NCBI GenBank assembly: GCA_019118345.1
Contig: DWZD01000019.1
Coordinates: 1 to 64,000 of the forward strand
Source: Candidatus Desulfovibrio intestinavium
GTDB lineage: Bacteria > Desulfobacterota > Desulfovibrionia > Desulfovibrionales > Desulfovibrionaceae
Reading direction: 5' to 3'
Length of the DNA stretch: 64,000 nucleotides
Shown here: positions 30,230 to 39,965 of the stretch, in pieces
Layout of the letters: the number at the start of each line of letters is the position of its first letter
How positions within the stretch are numbered: the first letter of the stretch is position 1
Program-made: the position numbers and the translations under genes
The notes under the pieces: model-generated
Seen by the model: only the letters and a program-made list of their open reading frames with translations
Database searches by the model: none
What the model was told of the DNA's origin: nothing

Positions 30230-30355
30230 GACATCCTCCGGGCCAAAAGGCTGCGCGCGCTCCGCCCCCGGCAGGGAGAAGCGGCGCAGAAAAAAGAGGG
30301 CAACGACAGGTCATGCCCGCCGCTGCCCCGGAACATGCAGGCCAGAACGGAGAGC

Positions 30356-30736
30356 CTACGCAAAAATTTTGTCAATCTTCTGTTTCATGGTATCGGCGGT
30401 GAACGGTTTGACGATGTAGTTGTTCACCTTGGCCTGCACCGCTTCAATGATGTTTTCCTGCTGGGCTTCGGCCGTGACCATGAGGAAGGGAATGTTGGCA
30501 AACTGCTCACTGGCGCGCACCTTGCGCAGCAGATCGATCCCGGTCATATGGGGCATGTTCCAGTCGGAAACGATAAAATCGATTTTTTCGCGGTTCAGCA
30601 CATCCCAGGCCGTGGTGCCGTCATCGGCCTCCACCACGTTGTTGAAACCGATCTGGCGCAGGATATTGCGAACAATGCGACGCATGGTGGAAAAATCATC
30701 CACGATGAGAACGCGCATATTGGTATCATAGCTCAT
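30356..30736 (-). CDS. cheY: CheY-like chemotaxis response regulator
   Basis: MRVLIVDDFSTMRRIVRNILRQIGFNNVVEADDG; DFIVSDWNMPHMTGIDLL. Confidence 0.9.
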   Translation of the reverse strand: MSYDTNMRVLIVDDFSTMRRIVRNILRQIGFNNVVEADDGTTAWDVLNREKIDFIVSDWNMPHMTGIDLLRKVRASEQFANIPFLMVTAEAQQENIIEAVQAKVNNYIVKPFTADTMKQKIDKIFA

Positions 30737-30806
30737 GACCATCTCCTCCCTTGCGTTTGCCCCAACGGCAAAAAGGCATCAAAAAATACTCCCCACCCGC
30801 ATTGCC

Positions 30807-31589
30807 TCAGGGTGCGGAGGAGTCCCCGTACTGACTGAGAAATTCCTTGCGCAGGCGATTGAGGGCCTGGGAATGCAACTGCGAAACGCGACCCTCGGTA
30901 ATGCCCATTACCTCGGCCGTTTCCCGCATATTGAGTTCATCCGTGTAATAGAGTGACAATACCAGCTTTTCACGAGGTGTCAAACGCTCAATGAGCGGGG
31001 CCACCCGCTCGATCATTTCCTGACGGGCCGTGGAGGAAAAGGGCTGGCCGCCGTTATCGCCCCCTTCGCCGGAAATCGTGTCCTGAATGGCGTCCAGCGA
31101 CAGCCAGAGTTGGCTTTGCAGGGCCTCCAGCCCCTGCCGCACGTCGCGCAGCTCCAGACCGGTCAGCTCGTGCAGCTCTTCTTCCGTGGGCTGGCGTCCC
31201 TCCTCGAATTCCACCTTGCGCATGGCCTCGTCAAGCAGGCGAATGCGCTGCCTGAGCGAACGCGGAAACCAGTCCAGACGCCGCAATTCATCCAGCATGG
31301 CGCCCCGGATGCGGGTTTCGGCATAGGTCTCGAAGCGGATGCCGAGCTGCGGGCGGAACTTGCCCAGGGCCTCCATGAGGCCCAGCGTGCCGGCGCTGAT
31401 CATTTCGTTCAGTTCCACGCTGCGCGGCAGTTTGACCTTGAGCCTGAGGGCCAGAAAACGGATCTTGGGCGCATAATGCCGCACCACGGCCTCCTGCTCC
31501 GCCGGGGAGAAGTCCTCCCAGGCGGTGAGGCCGGTTTCGAGAGCCTCCCAGGGGGCCAGCTCGTGTGCACGTGCGCTTTCGCTCGTCAT
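30807..31589 (-). CDS. fliA: RNA polymerase sigma factor for flagellar genes (FliA/WhiG)
   Basis: VRHYAPKIRFLALRL; TYAETRIRGAMLDELRRLDWFPRSLRQ; MRETAEVMGITEGRVSQLHSQAL. Confidence 0.93.
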   Translation of the reverse strand: MTSESARAHELAPWEALETGLTAWEDFSPAEQEAVVRHYAPKIRFLALRLKVKLPRSVELNEMISAGTLGLMEALGKFRPQLGIRFETYAETRIRGAMLDELRRLDWFPRSLRQRIRLLDEAMRKVEFEEGRQPTEEELHELTGLELRDVRQGLEALQSQLWLSLDAIQDTISGEGGDNGGQPFSSTARQEMIERVAPLIERLTPREKLVLSLYYTDELNMRETAEVMGITEGRVSQLHSQALNRLRKEFLSQYGDSSAP

Positions 31590-31642
31590 TCCCGTCCCTT
31601 GCCTCCGTCAGACTCCCATATGCTTCCGGGCCGCTTGCCGGC

Positions 31643-32455
31643 TCAGGCGAACAGCAGCTTTTTCCAGAAGAACTTGATGTTGCCGTCAAGCTGGTGGGGC
31701 ACCTCCCACTGGCTGATGGTGTCGGCAAGCTGGTCAATGGCCTGCGCGGCCGGACTTTCCGGCAGGGCGGCACACAGGGGTTTCTGGGCCAGTACGGCTT
31801 TGCGCAGGGAGGCATCGCGCGGGACAAATCCGGCAAAATCCAGCGAAACGCCGCTCAGGAAGGTGTCGCAGGCCTGATGCAGGCGGGCAAAGAATTCCTT
31901 GGCCATCTTGAGATCCGCGGCCATGTTGACGCAGACCTTGAAATGCTCCACCCCGTGCGTGAGCTTGAGCACCTTGATCAGGGCATAGGCGTCCGTCAGC
32001 GAGGTCGGTTCGGGCGTCAGCAGCACCAGGCGTTCCTGCGCCGCCAGATTGAAATACAGCACATTGTCGTTGATGCCCGCGCCGGTATCAATAATGAGGT
32101 AATCCACCTCGTCCTCGAGATCGTCCACGGCTTCCAGCAGCTCCAGCTTCTGACCGCTGGACAGGCTGAGCATGTCGCTCATGCCCGACGAGGCGGGCAG
32201 AATGGAAAAGCCGTAGGGCGTGGGATAGAGAATCTCCCGCAGACTGACGCCGTCATGAAACAGATGAAAAAGATTTTTGGCCGGCGTAAGCCCCAGCAGC
32301 ACATCGACGTTGGCCAGCCCGAGGTCGGCATCAATCAGAACGACTTTCTTGTTCTTCCGCGCAAGACACATGGCCAGGTTGACGGAAAGGTTCGTCTTGC
32401 CCACGCCACCCTTGCCGGATGTTACGGAAAATACGAGGGGGAAATCGCCGCTCAT
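31643..32455 (-). CDS. flhG: MinD-like ATPase FlhG/FleN
   Basis: VFSVTSGKGGVGKTNLSVNLAMCLARKNKKVVLIDADLGLANVDVLLGL. Confidence 0.9.
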   Translation of the reverse strand: MSGDFPLVFSVTSGKGGVGKTNLSVNLAMCLARKNKKVVLIDADLGLANVDVLLGLTPAKNLFHLFHDGVSLREILYPTPYGFSILPASSGMSDMLSLSSGQKLELLEAVDDLEDEVDYLIIDTGAGINDNVLYFNLAAQERLVLLTPEPTSLTDAYALIKVLKLTHGVEHFKVCVNMAADLKMAKEFFARLHQACDTFLSGVSLDFAGFVPRDASLRKAVLAQKPLCAALPESPAAQAIDQLADTISQWEVPHQLDGNIKFFWKKLLFA

Positions 32456-33555
32456 GCTCTTGCTCCAGACGGGGATACTGCGGTATTGCCCCCGGCAAGC
32501 TCGCCGGGGAGCTGTCGTTTGAATATCAGCCGCCAGATCAGCGGCTCCGTTGCGGGCACCATGCTTTTCTTGAGTTCCGCGCCGCAGGACAGGCCGGACA
32601 CCGGCAGGTTCGTGGCACGGGCCACGTTGACGATGCCCCCGTAACAGGCGGCCTCGTCCAGATGCGTCCAGATGAGGCTTGCCGCACCGTCAGGCGCATA
32701 GGTGCTCAAAAATTGATCCATCTGCACCCCGCCCCACAGGGGCGTCAGCGTCAGGTGCGAGGCGCAATCCAGCTTGCCCAGCCCCATTTGCGTCCGCCAG
32801 TCCCGCAAGGTGCAGGCGCGCGACATGCCCGGCGTGTCGATGAAGACGATGGCCGCCTCACGGCAGGCGCGCAGGGCCTTTTCCATGCCGGAGGCGTCCG
32901 AGGCTTCCAGATAGAGGAAGTCGGAAAGTTCGGCCCAGTGCCGCAGCACAAGCCGCCCGTTGCCGCGCAGGCAATCGGCATTGATGAAGGCAATGCGTGC
33001 TTCCGGCTCCCACTGCTTCCATTGCAGGGCGTAGCGCAGGGCCGCCGTGGTCTTGCCGCTGCCGTAGGGGCCGGCCAGCAGGTGCCAGCGTTGCGGCCAG
33101 TTGCCCGCGCTCCAGCCGCGCACGGGCACCATGTCGCAGAGGCATTCCAGCACCGAACTGCCGGGCTGGGCCAGCAGATGCTTGTAGAGATCCACGGCCA
33201 CCGAATCGGATACGCCCTCCCGCTGCAGATATTCCAGCGCCACGCGCTGGCGCGGCGTCAGGCGCTCCATCTGGATGGCAGGCTTCATCAGGGCAAACAG
33301 CTGCTCCTTGATCTGCAGCCAGTCCTTGTGCCATTCGCTCCAGCCGCTGGGCATCATGCCTTCGCCCGGCCCGCCGCTCACGGGCTGCTGCGCACTGATG
33401 GGATTGCGGTCGATGCCCGCCGTGATCTCGTGACAGATCTCTCCATTTTTCTTGAAGGTGCGATTGCCGATGATGACAGCCTCAGGCCCCATTTCCGCCT
33501 TGATGCGGGCCAGGATTTCCTGAGAGCTGGCACCCGTGAATGTTTTTACTTGCAT
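32452..33555 (-). CDS. flhF: Flagellar biosynthesis GTPase FlhF
   Basis: MQVKTFTGASSQEILARIKAEMGPEAVIIGNRTFKKNG; divergent P-loop GPYGSGKTTAALRYAL; precedes flhG. Confidence 0.85.
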   Translation of the reverse strand: MQVKTFTGASSQEILARIKAEMGPEAVIIGNRTFKKNGEICHEITAGIDRNPISAQQPVSGGPGEGMMPSGWSEWHKDWLQIKEQLFALMKPAIQMERLTPRQRVALEYLQREGVSDSVAVDLYKHLLAQPGSSVLECLCDMVPVRGWSAGNWPQRWHLLAGPYGSGKTTAALRYALQWKQWEPEARIAFINADCLRGNGRLVLRHWAELSDFLYLEASDASGMEKALRACREAAIVFIDTPGMSRACTLRDWRTQMGLGKLDCASHLTLTPLWGGVQMDQFLSTYAPDGAASLIWTHLDEAACYGGIVNVARATNLPVSGLSCGAELKKSMVPATEPLIWRLIFKRQLPGELAGGNTAVSPSGARA

Positions 33556-33860
33556 GCACGCATCCTTGGAACATCTGGCCCGCAACAGGCCGCGGGCGAT
33601 CCCTTCGCCCGGCCCTGCCGCCCGGCCTCATCGCTCCGGCGCTTCCGGCGGCGGATTTTCTCACCCGCCTGACGGCACCGTGCGACAGCCGCCATGACGG
33701 CTTCTCTCAGGGGCATGCACCCACGCCCCTCATGCTCTGCCGGCGCTCCCCCCCGGGCGGCACGGCATATCCAGAAAGAAATAGAGAGTTGCGCCCGAAA
33801 TGTCCAGACCCCTGCCGGTCTTTCCCCGCGTCAGTCTCCTGACGCTTCCGCCCGGCGGGC

Positions 33861-35969
33861 CTACTCCACGCCCACGCTGCCCACGCTCTGCAGCCGGATG
33901 TCCGGCGGAATCTCGGCCTGCGAGATGACCGGCACGGCGGGCAGGAAGCGGGTGACCAGCTGGGCGAGGTGGGGCCGCACCGGCGGACTGGTGAGGATGA
34001 CCGGCTGCCCGTCGGTGTTGACCGCGTTTTCCACCGCCGTGTTGATATGCTGAATAAGCCGCTGGGCCGTGGCCGGATTGAGCGAAAGGAAGGTGGCGCC
34101 ATTGTCCGCCTGCCGGATGGCCTCCTGCAGGGTGCGCTCGGCCTGCCCGGTAAGGGTGAGCACGGGCAGCGCGCCCTGACTGTCCAGATAGGGCCGCACA
34201 ATGGAGCGCGAAAGGCGCTCGCGCACATATTCGGCCAGCAGATCGGGATTCTTGACCCCGCCGCCGTAGTCGCCCAGGGTTTCCACGATGGTGAGCATGT
34301 CGCGGATGCTGACGTTCTCGCGCACCAGGCTCTGCAGCACCTTCTGCACCACGCCCAGGGGCAGGGTGCCGGGCACGAGATCTTCCACGGCCTTGGGGGC
34401 CGTCTTGCCGACGGTATCCAGCAGGCCCTGCACGGCCTGCCGGTCGAGGAACTCGGCCAGATGGCGCTTGAAGACTTCGGTCAGGTGGGTGGCGATGACC
34501 GTGGCCGGATCGACGACGGTATACCCGGCCATCATGGCCTCTTCGCGCTGATTGTCGGGAATCCAGAGCGCCGGCAGGTTGAAGGCCGGTTCGCGGGTTT
34601 CGATGCCGCGGATCTGGGTGTTCACGTTGCCCGGATCCATGGCGAGGAAGTGATCCACCAGAATTTCGGCCGTGGCCACCTGATTGCCCTTGATGAGCAG
34701 GGCATACTGGCCGGGCTTGAGCTGGAGATTGTCGCGCAGGTGCAGGGAGGGGATGACCACCCCCATGTCCAGCGCGAACTGGCGACGGATGGAGCGGATG
34801 CGCGAGAGCAGGTTGCCGCTCTGTTCTTCGTCCACCAGCGGGATGAGTCCATACCCCACTTCGAGTTCCAGGGTATCCAGCGGCAGCAGGGCCTGCACTT
34901 CCTCGGGCGTATCGGCCGTGGGGCTGCCCCGCTTCTTGCCGCCCTTGCCCGCACCCGCGCTTTCGCCGTCCCGGGATTCCTCCTCGTTGGCGGCGGTGAC
35001 GCGGGCGGCGATGTAGACGAGCACGGCCAGGATGAGGAAGGGCAGGGTCGGCAGGCCGGGCACCAGGGCAAAGACCACCAGCACGCAGGAGACCAGCTTG
35101 AGCGCCCGGCTGTTGAAGGTCAGCTGGGCCAGGAATTCTTCGCCCATCTTGGCTTCGGACGCCGCGCGCGACACCAGCAGGCCCGTGCCCGTGGACACGA
35201 TGATGGACGGAATGGTGGACACCAGACCGTCGCCGATGGTCAGCAGCGAATAGGTGGTCAGGGCCGTGTTCCAGTCCATTTCCTTCTGCACCACCCCGAT
35301 GAGGATGCCGCCGATGAAGTTGACCATGGTGATCATCATGCCGGCGTTCACGTCCCCGGACACGAACTTGCACGCGCCGTCCATGGCCCCGTAAAAGTCG
35401 GCTTCCTTGCGCAGGGCTTCACGGCGCTCGTTGGCCTCCTCCTCGCCGATGAGTCCGGCGTTGAGGTCGGCTTCAATGGCCATCTGCTTGCCGGGCATGG
35501 CGTCAAGGGTGAAGCGGGCCGCCACTTCGGCAATGCGGGTGGTGCCGGCCGTGATGACGGTCTTGTTCAGGATGAAGAGGATCATGAAGATGACCGCGCC
35601 CACCACATAGCTGCCGCCCACCACAAATTCGCCGAAGGAGCGGATGACCTCGCCGGCCGCATCCGCGCCCATGTCGCCATTGAGCAGGATCAGACGGGTG
35701 GAGGCCACGTTGAGGGCCAGACGCAGCAGGGTCGTCACCAGCAGCAGGGAAGGGAAGATGGTAAATTCCAGCGGCGAGGTCATGAACATGGTGGTCATGA
35801 GCACCAGCAGGGAAATGGAAATGCTCACGCAGAGCATGATGTCGAGAAAGAAGGTCGGCAGCGGCACCAGCATGACAAAGAGGATGACCACCACGCCCAC
35901 GCCGAGCATGACGTCGCCCTGCTTGGCAAAGCGGGTATAATCCAGCTTGGGAAGGCTGACTGTCGCCAT
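33861..35969 (-). CDS. flhA: Flagellar export protein FlhA
   Basis: 702 aa; FTLDAMPGKQMAIEADLNAGLI; YTVVDPATVIATHLTEVFKRH. Confidence 0.96.
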   Translation of the reverse strand: MATVSLPKLDYTRFAKQGDVMLGVGVVVILFVMLVPLPTFFLDIMLCVSISISLLVLMTTMFMTSPLEFTIFPSLLLVTTLLRLALNVASTRLILLNGDMGADAAGEVIRSFGEFVVGGSYVVGAVIFMILFILNKTVITAGTTRIAEVAARFTLDAMPGKQMAIEADLNAGLIGEEEANERREALRKEADFYGAMDGACKFVSGDVNAGMMITMVNFIGGILIGVVQKEMDWNTALTTYSLLTIGDGLVSTIPSIIVSTGTGLLVSRAASEAKMGEEFLAQLTFNSRALKLVSCVLVVFALVPGLPTLPFLILAVLVYIAARVTAANEEESRDGESAGAGKGGKKRGSPTADTPEEVQALLPLDTLELEVGYGLIPLVDEEQSGNLLSRIRSIRRQFALDMGVVIPSLHLRDNLQLKPGQYALLIKGNQVATAEILVDHFLAMDPGNVNTQIRGIETREPAFNLPALWIPDNQREEAMMAGYTVVDPATVIATHLTEVFKRHLAEFLDRQAVQGLLDTVGKTAPKAVEDLVPGTLPLGVVQKVLQSLVRENVSIRDMLTIVETLGDYGGGVKNPDLLAEYVRERLSRSIVRPYLDSQGALPVLTLTGQAERTLQEAIRQADNGATFLSLNPATAQRLIQHINTAVENAVNTDGQPVILTSPPVRPHLAQLVTRFLPAVPVISQAEIPPDIRLQSVGSVGVE

Positions 35970-36041
35970 ATTTCTGACACCTCGATTCCGCCCCGCCGTC
36001 CCGGAACGACCGGCAGGGAAAGGCGGCACAACTGCCCGTTA

Positions 36042-37115
36042 TCAGTGACTTCTGGGCTTCAGCCGCCAGATGCTGGCCAGCACGGCGGCCACGGCCTTGT
36101 ACAAGTCCTCGGGGATCATCTCCCCCACCTCCACCGACTTATACAAAGCCCGTGCCAACGGCACATTCTCGCGGATGGGGACGCGATTTTCGCGGGCGAT
36201 TTCCTTGATGCGCTCGGCCAGCCGGTTGGCCCCCTTGGCCAGCACCACCGGCGCGGGCGCCTCCGAGGGATTGTAGCTCAGGGCCACGGCGATATGCGTG
36301 GGGTTGGTCACCACCACGTCGGCCTTGGGCACATTGCTCAGCATGCGCTTGGCCATGAATTCCAGCATCTTCCGCTTCTGCCTGTTCTTGATGACCGGGT
36401 CGCCTTCGGCCTGCTTGCGCTCGTCCTTGACCTCGTCCTTGGTCATCTTGAGGCTTTCGTTGTAGGCATAGCGGGTTTGCCAGACATCGAAGGCCGCTAT
36501 GACGATCAGCGGCAGCATGGAGTATTTGACCACGGTGAAGCCCGTCTCCAGCATGTAGGCGGCAACGCCTTCGGGCGTGGCATAGTACATGGGCAGGAAA
36601 TTGAGGTACTCGTTCCAGAGCACCATGCCCGGGATGATGCCCAGAATGAGGGAGAAAATCAGGCTTTTCAGGGCGCGCAGCGCGGTCATCGGCGAGAAGA
36701 AGCACTGCTTGAGGCCGCGCAGGATGTTGAAACGCGCCCACTTGAACTTGAACACCTTGGTCGTCCAGAGCTTGCCCACCTGCAGGCGCTGGGCGATATA
36801 GCCCAAAAGCGCCAGAAAGAGCAGCACCGGCAGGATCAGATAGGCAATATCAAGACTGAGCGCCACAAAGAGCGCATAAATGCTTTCCGAGTTGACCGTA
36901 AACTCGCTGCCGTATTGCAGATAGTGACGAAAGAGCAGCTTGAGCCGCTCCGACATGGGGCCAAGCCAGAGGTTGAGAATGATGAGTCCGCCCAGCAGGC
37001 TGACGACCTTGCCAAGTTCCTGCGACTTGGGGACGTTGCCTTCCTGGCGCTGCTTCCGCAGGCGCTTGGGCGTCGCCTTTTCCGTTCTGCTGGGGTCTTG
37101 TTGCTTGCCGAACAT
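36042..37115 (-). CDS. flhB: Flagellar export protein FlhB
   Basis: DPSRTEKATPKRLRKQRQEGNVPKSQEL; VVVTNPTHIAVAL autocleavage motif. Confidence 0.95.
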   Translation of the reverse strand: MFGKQQDPSRTEKATPKRLRKQRQEGNVPKSQELGKVVSLLGGLIILNLWLGPMSERLKLLFRHYLQYGSEFTVNSESIYALFVALSLDIAYLILPVLLFLALLGYIAQRLQVGKLWTTKVFKFKWARFNILRGLKQCFFSPMTALRALKSLIFSLILGIIPGMVLWNEYLNFLPMYYATPEGVAAYMLETGFTVVKYSMLPLIVIAAFDVWQTRYAYNESLKMTKDEVKDERKQAEGDPVIKNRQKRKMLEFMAKRMLSNVPKADVVVTNPTHIAVALSYNPSEAPAPVVLAKGANRLAERIKEIARENRVPIRENVPLARALYKSVEVGEMIPEDLYKAVAAVLASIWRLKPRSH

Positions 37116-37180
37116 GTCCGCGTCTCATGAAAGGGGAAAGCGCCCGCCGCCCGGTGTGCGGACGAGGCCGGGGCGTGTCC

Positions 37181-37681
37181 TCAGCGCAGGAAGTGGTGGA
37201 GCAGCCAGCTCAGGAGCGGCGCGAGGATGATGACCGTATACAGCCGCACGATGTGAAAGGCCATGACCGTGGGCGCGCTCTCGCCCATGTCCACGGCCAG
37301 CCCCACCACGGCCTGCAAGCCGCCGGGGCTGGTGGCCAGCACCGCATCCGCCGCGCTCAGGCCGGCCTGACGGGAAACGAACCAGGCCCCCAGACAGCCC
37401 GCCAGCACGAGGATCATGGTGGATCCGAGCATGAGGCCCGCCATTTTGCGGATTTCCAGCAGGCCCTCGCTGGTCAGCATATTGCCCACAAAGATGCCGA
37501 TGGCAATCTGCGAGGCCAGCTGAAAGGCGGACGGCGTCAGGGTCATCACCTGCCCCAACAGCTTGACGGCCAGCACGGCCAGCACCGCGCCGAACATGGC
37601 GCCGCCCGGCACATACAGCCAGTGGAACAGCAGGCCGCCCGCCGTACCGGCAAGGACAAGAAGCGGAAACGCGTAACTCAT
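37181..37681 (-). CDS. AbrB-family membrane protein
   Basis: PGGAMFGAVLAVLAVKLLG; DAVLATSPGGLQAVVGLAVDMG. Confidence 0.75.
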   Translation of the reverse strand: MSYAFPLLVLAGTAGGLLFHWLYVPGGAMFGAVLAVLAVKLLGQVMTLTPSAFQLASQIAIGIFVGNMLTSEGLLEIRKMAGLMLGSTMILVLAGCLGAWFVSRQAGLSAADAVLATSPGGLQAVVGLAVDMGESAPTVMAFHIVRLYTVIILAPLLSWLLHHFLR

Positions 37682-37743
37682 GCGCACACACCTCACACGG
37701 TTATTCCTGTCTGTTACGCCAGTTTCCCTCCAAGCTCAAGGCA

Positions 37744-38577
37744 TCACGCGCCGCCGCCCGCCGCCCCCTCCTCGTCCCGCCACCACCAGCGCGCCCGGCG
37801 GCAGAGCAGGTCAATGTCCCCGCCCGCCGCAATGTTGAGCATCTGCCGGTACTGGCGCACGGCCTCGTGACTGTAGGGATTGGCCTCGAACAGGGCGCAG
37901 AACATGGCCCCGTCCTCGGTGAGCATCTTGCGGGCCGCAGCCTGCCGCCGCCGGAAGGAGGGCGTGATGTAGGGCAGCAGATCCTCCTCCCCGGCCAGCA
38001 GGGCAAAGTAGGCCAGGGTGGTGATGAAGTTCATGTTCTGCACCCGGGCCATGGCCCGGTCGTGATCCCCGGCCGTGGTGCGGAAGCAGCGGCAGCCCAG
38101 GGCCGAGAAAAAGGCCTCCACCCGGCCAATGGCCTCTTCCGGGGCATCCACATCGGGCGTGATCGCCACCGGCAGATCATCCCCCGCCTGCGGGTGCGGG
38201 CCGAACAGCGGATGCGTGCCCACCACGGCATGGGGCCAGACCGCCGCCATCTGCCGCATGGGCTGTTCCTTGACGCTCACGATGTCCGAAAGCACGGCCG
38301 TCGGCGGCAGATGCGGGCAGAGAAGGGCCGCCGTTTCCCGCAGGGCCGCGGCGGGCACGCAGAGCAGGACAAGCTCCGCGCCCGCACAGGCGGTGCGCAG
38401 CTCATCTTCGTCAAAAAGCCCCGTACCGCCGTCCACCGGCACCCCCGGGGCTTCCGCCGGCGGCAGGCCCGCCGCAATATCCAGCGTGGACACGGACAGG
38501 CCCGCCGCGCGGGCGCGGGCCAGCAACATGCCGCCCATGCGCCCGCGACTGCCCACCAGCAGGGTTTTCCCGCTCAT
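37744..38577 (-). CDS. tyrA: Prephenate dehydrogenase
   Basis: TLLVGSRGRMGGMLLARARAAG; VLSDIVSVKEQPMRQM; VGTHPLFGP; operon with pheA/aroA. Confidence 0.85.
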   Translation of the reverse strand: MSGKTLLVGSRGRMGGMLLARARAAGLSVSTLDIAAGLPPAEAPGVPVDGGTGLFDEDELRTACAGAELVLLCVPAAALRETAALLCPHLPPTAVLSDIVSVKEQPMRQMAAVWPHAVVGTHPLFGPHPQAGDDLPVAITPDVDAPEEAIGRVEAFFSALGCRCFRTTAGDHDRAMARVQNMNFITTLAYFALLAGEEDLLPYITPSFRRRQAAARKMLTEDGAMFCALFEANPYSHEAVRQYRQMLNIAAGGDIDLLCRRARWWWRDEEGAAGGGA

Positions 38578-39965
38578 CGCACCTGCTCCCAGCGCTGCCA
38601 GAAGTCGGGGAAGGACTTGTCCACCACGGCGGGATTGTCCAGACGCTCCCGCATGTTGATGGCGGAATCCCGCAGGGAGAGCAGGGAAAGCGACATGGCC
38701 ATGCGGTGATCATTGTGGGTGCAGAGCGAGACCTCGTCCGGCAGCACCGGCGCCTTGAGGCCGAAACTGCGCCCGGCCAGACCGTGGATCAGCAGGCCGT
38801 CGGACAGTTCGTCCACCATGACGCCGGTCTTGCGCAATTCCTCGGCCGGGGCATGCAGGCGGTCGGACTCCTTGAGGCGCAGATGGGCCACGTTGCCGAT
38901 ACGGGTTGACCCTTGCGCAAAGCCCGCCAGCACGGCCACGGTGGGCACGAGATCCGGACAGTCGCCCATATCCAGCTGCACGCCGTGCAGGGCCGAGGGA
39001 AAAACCGTCACGCCCGTCTCGTCCGCGTCCACTCGCGCGCCCATGCGGCGCAAAATGTCCAGCATGGCCCGATCGCCCTGCAACGAATCGACGCGCAGGC
39101 CCTCCACCCGTACCGGATGCCGCCCCACGGCCCCGGCGGCCAGCAGATAGGACGCGCCCGACCAGTCCCCTTCGATGACGTGATGCCCCGGACGGTAGCT
39201 GCCGGGCTGGACGGTGACGCGCACGCAGCCCGGAACGGCCTGCCGTATGTCGCGCCAGGCCCTGTCGGCAAGGGGCTGCCACGCCGCATCGGGCTGCGGT
39301 CGCCTTTCCACGCTGAAGGCAATGCCGAAATCCTCGAGGCACTGGAGCGTCAGCCCCACATAGGGCCAGGAAACGGCCTTCTTGCCGCCCAGGGTCAGGG
39401 TGAGCGGGGCGGGACAGAGGGGAGCGGCCAGCAGCAGACCGGAAAAATACTGGCTGGAGGCGTCCATGCCCAGTTCCACGTTGCCGCCCGGCACCCGCTC
39501 GGGGTGCAGGCCGTCGGCATGCAGGAGCAGGGGCGGGCAGTCCGGACGGGCCTCATGCCGGATGTCCGCGCCCAGTTGCCCGAGAGCCGCCGTCAGTTCC
39601 CCGACAGGGCGCTCGTGCATGCGCCCGGCCCCGTGAATGCGAAACCAGCCCTGCCCCGCCGCCAGCACGGCGGTGAGCAGGCGGCAGGTGGTGCCCGATT
39701 CGTGCACGTCGCAGGACAGGGCATGGGCGGCATTGTCGCCGCCCTGCGGTCGCCGCATGCCTCTGACCAGCCATTGGGCCGAGGCCTGACTGTCCTTGCC
39801 CAGCACCTCGAAGCGCGCTCCGGCGCTCACAAGGATGGCCCGCGTCTGTTGCAGATCGCGGCTTTCCAGCACATGTTCCAGCGTGGAGTCGCCGTTGGCC
39901 AGGGCCGCCGCAATGCAGTAACGGTGCGAAAGGGATTTGGAAGCCGGCGTGCTTACGTTACGCAT
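38574..39965 (-). CDS. aroA: 3-phosphoshikimate 1-carboxyvinyltransferase (EPSP synthase)
   Basis: SKSLSHRYCIAAALANGDSTLEHVLES; ESGTTCRLLTAVLAAG; LRLKESDRL; TDDHR-like NDHRMAMSLSL. Confidence 0.93.
   Translation of the reverse strand: MRNVSTPASKSLSHRYCIAAALANGDSTLEHVLESRDLQQTRAILVSAGARFEVLGKDSQASAQWLVRGMRRPQGGDNAAHALSCDVHESGTTCRLLTAVLAAGQGWFRIHGAGRMHERPVGELTAALGQLGADIRHEARPDCPPLLLHADGLHPERVPGGNVELGMDASSQYFSGLLLAAPLCPAPLTLTLGGKKAVSWPYVGLTLQCLEDFGIAFSVERRPQPDAAWQPLADRAWRDIRQAVPGCVRVTVQPGSYRPGHHVIEGDWSGASYLLAAGAVGRHPVRVEGLRVDSLQGDRAMLDILRRMGARVDADETGVTVFPSALHGVQLDMGDCPDLVPTVAVLAGFAQGSTRIGNVAHLRLKESDRLHAPAEELRKTGVMVDELSDGLLIHGLAGRSFGLKAPVLPDEVSLCTHNDHRMAMSLSLLSLRDSAINMRERLDNPAVVDKSFPDFWQRWEQVR

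Noticed and set aside
33969-37130. Very long plus-strand ORF (1053 aa) opposite flhA/flhB
   Set aside because: Antisense shadow ORF in GC-rich DNA; His/Gly/Gln/Asp-rich composition and no recognisable motif, whereas the minus-strand FlhA/FlhB are unmistakable.
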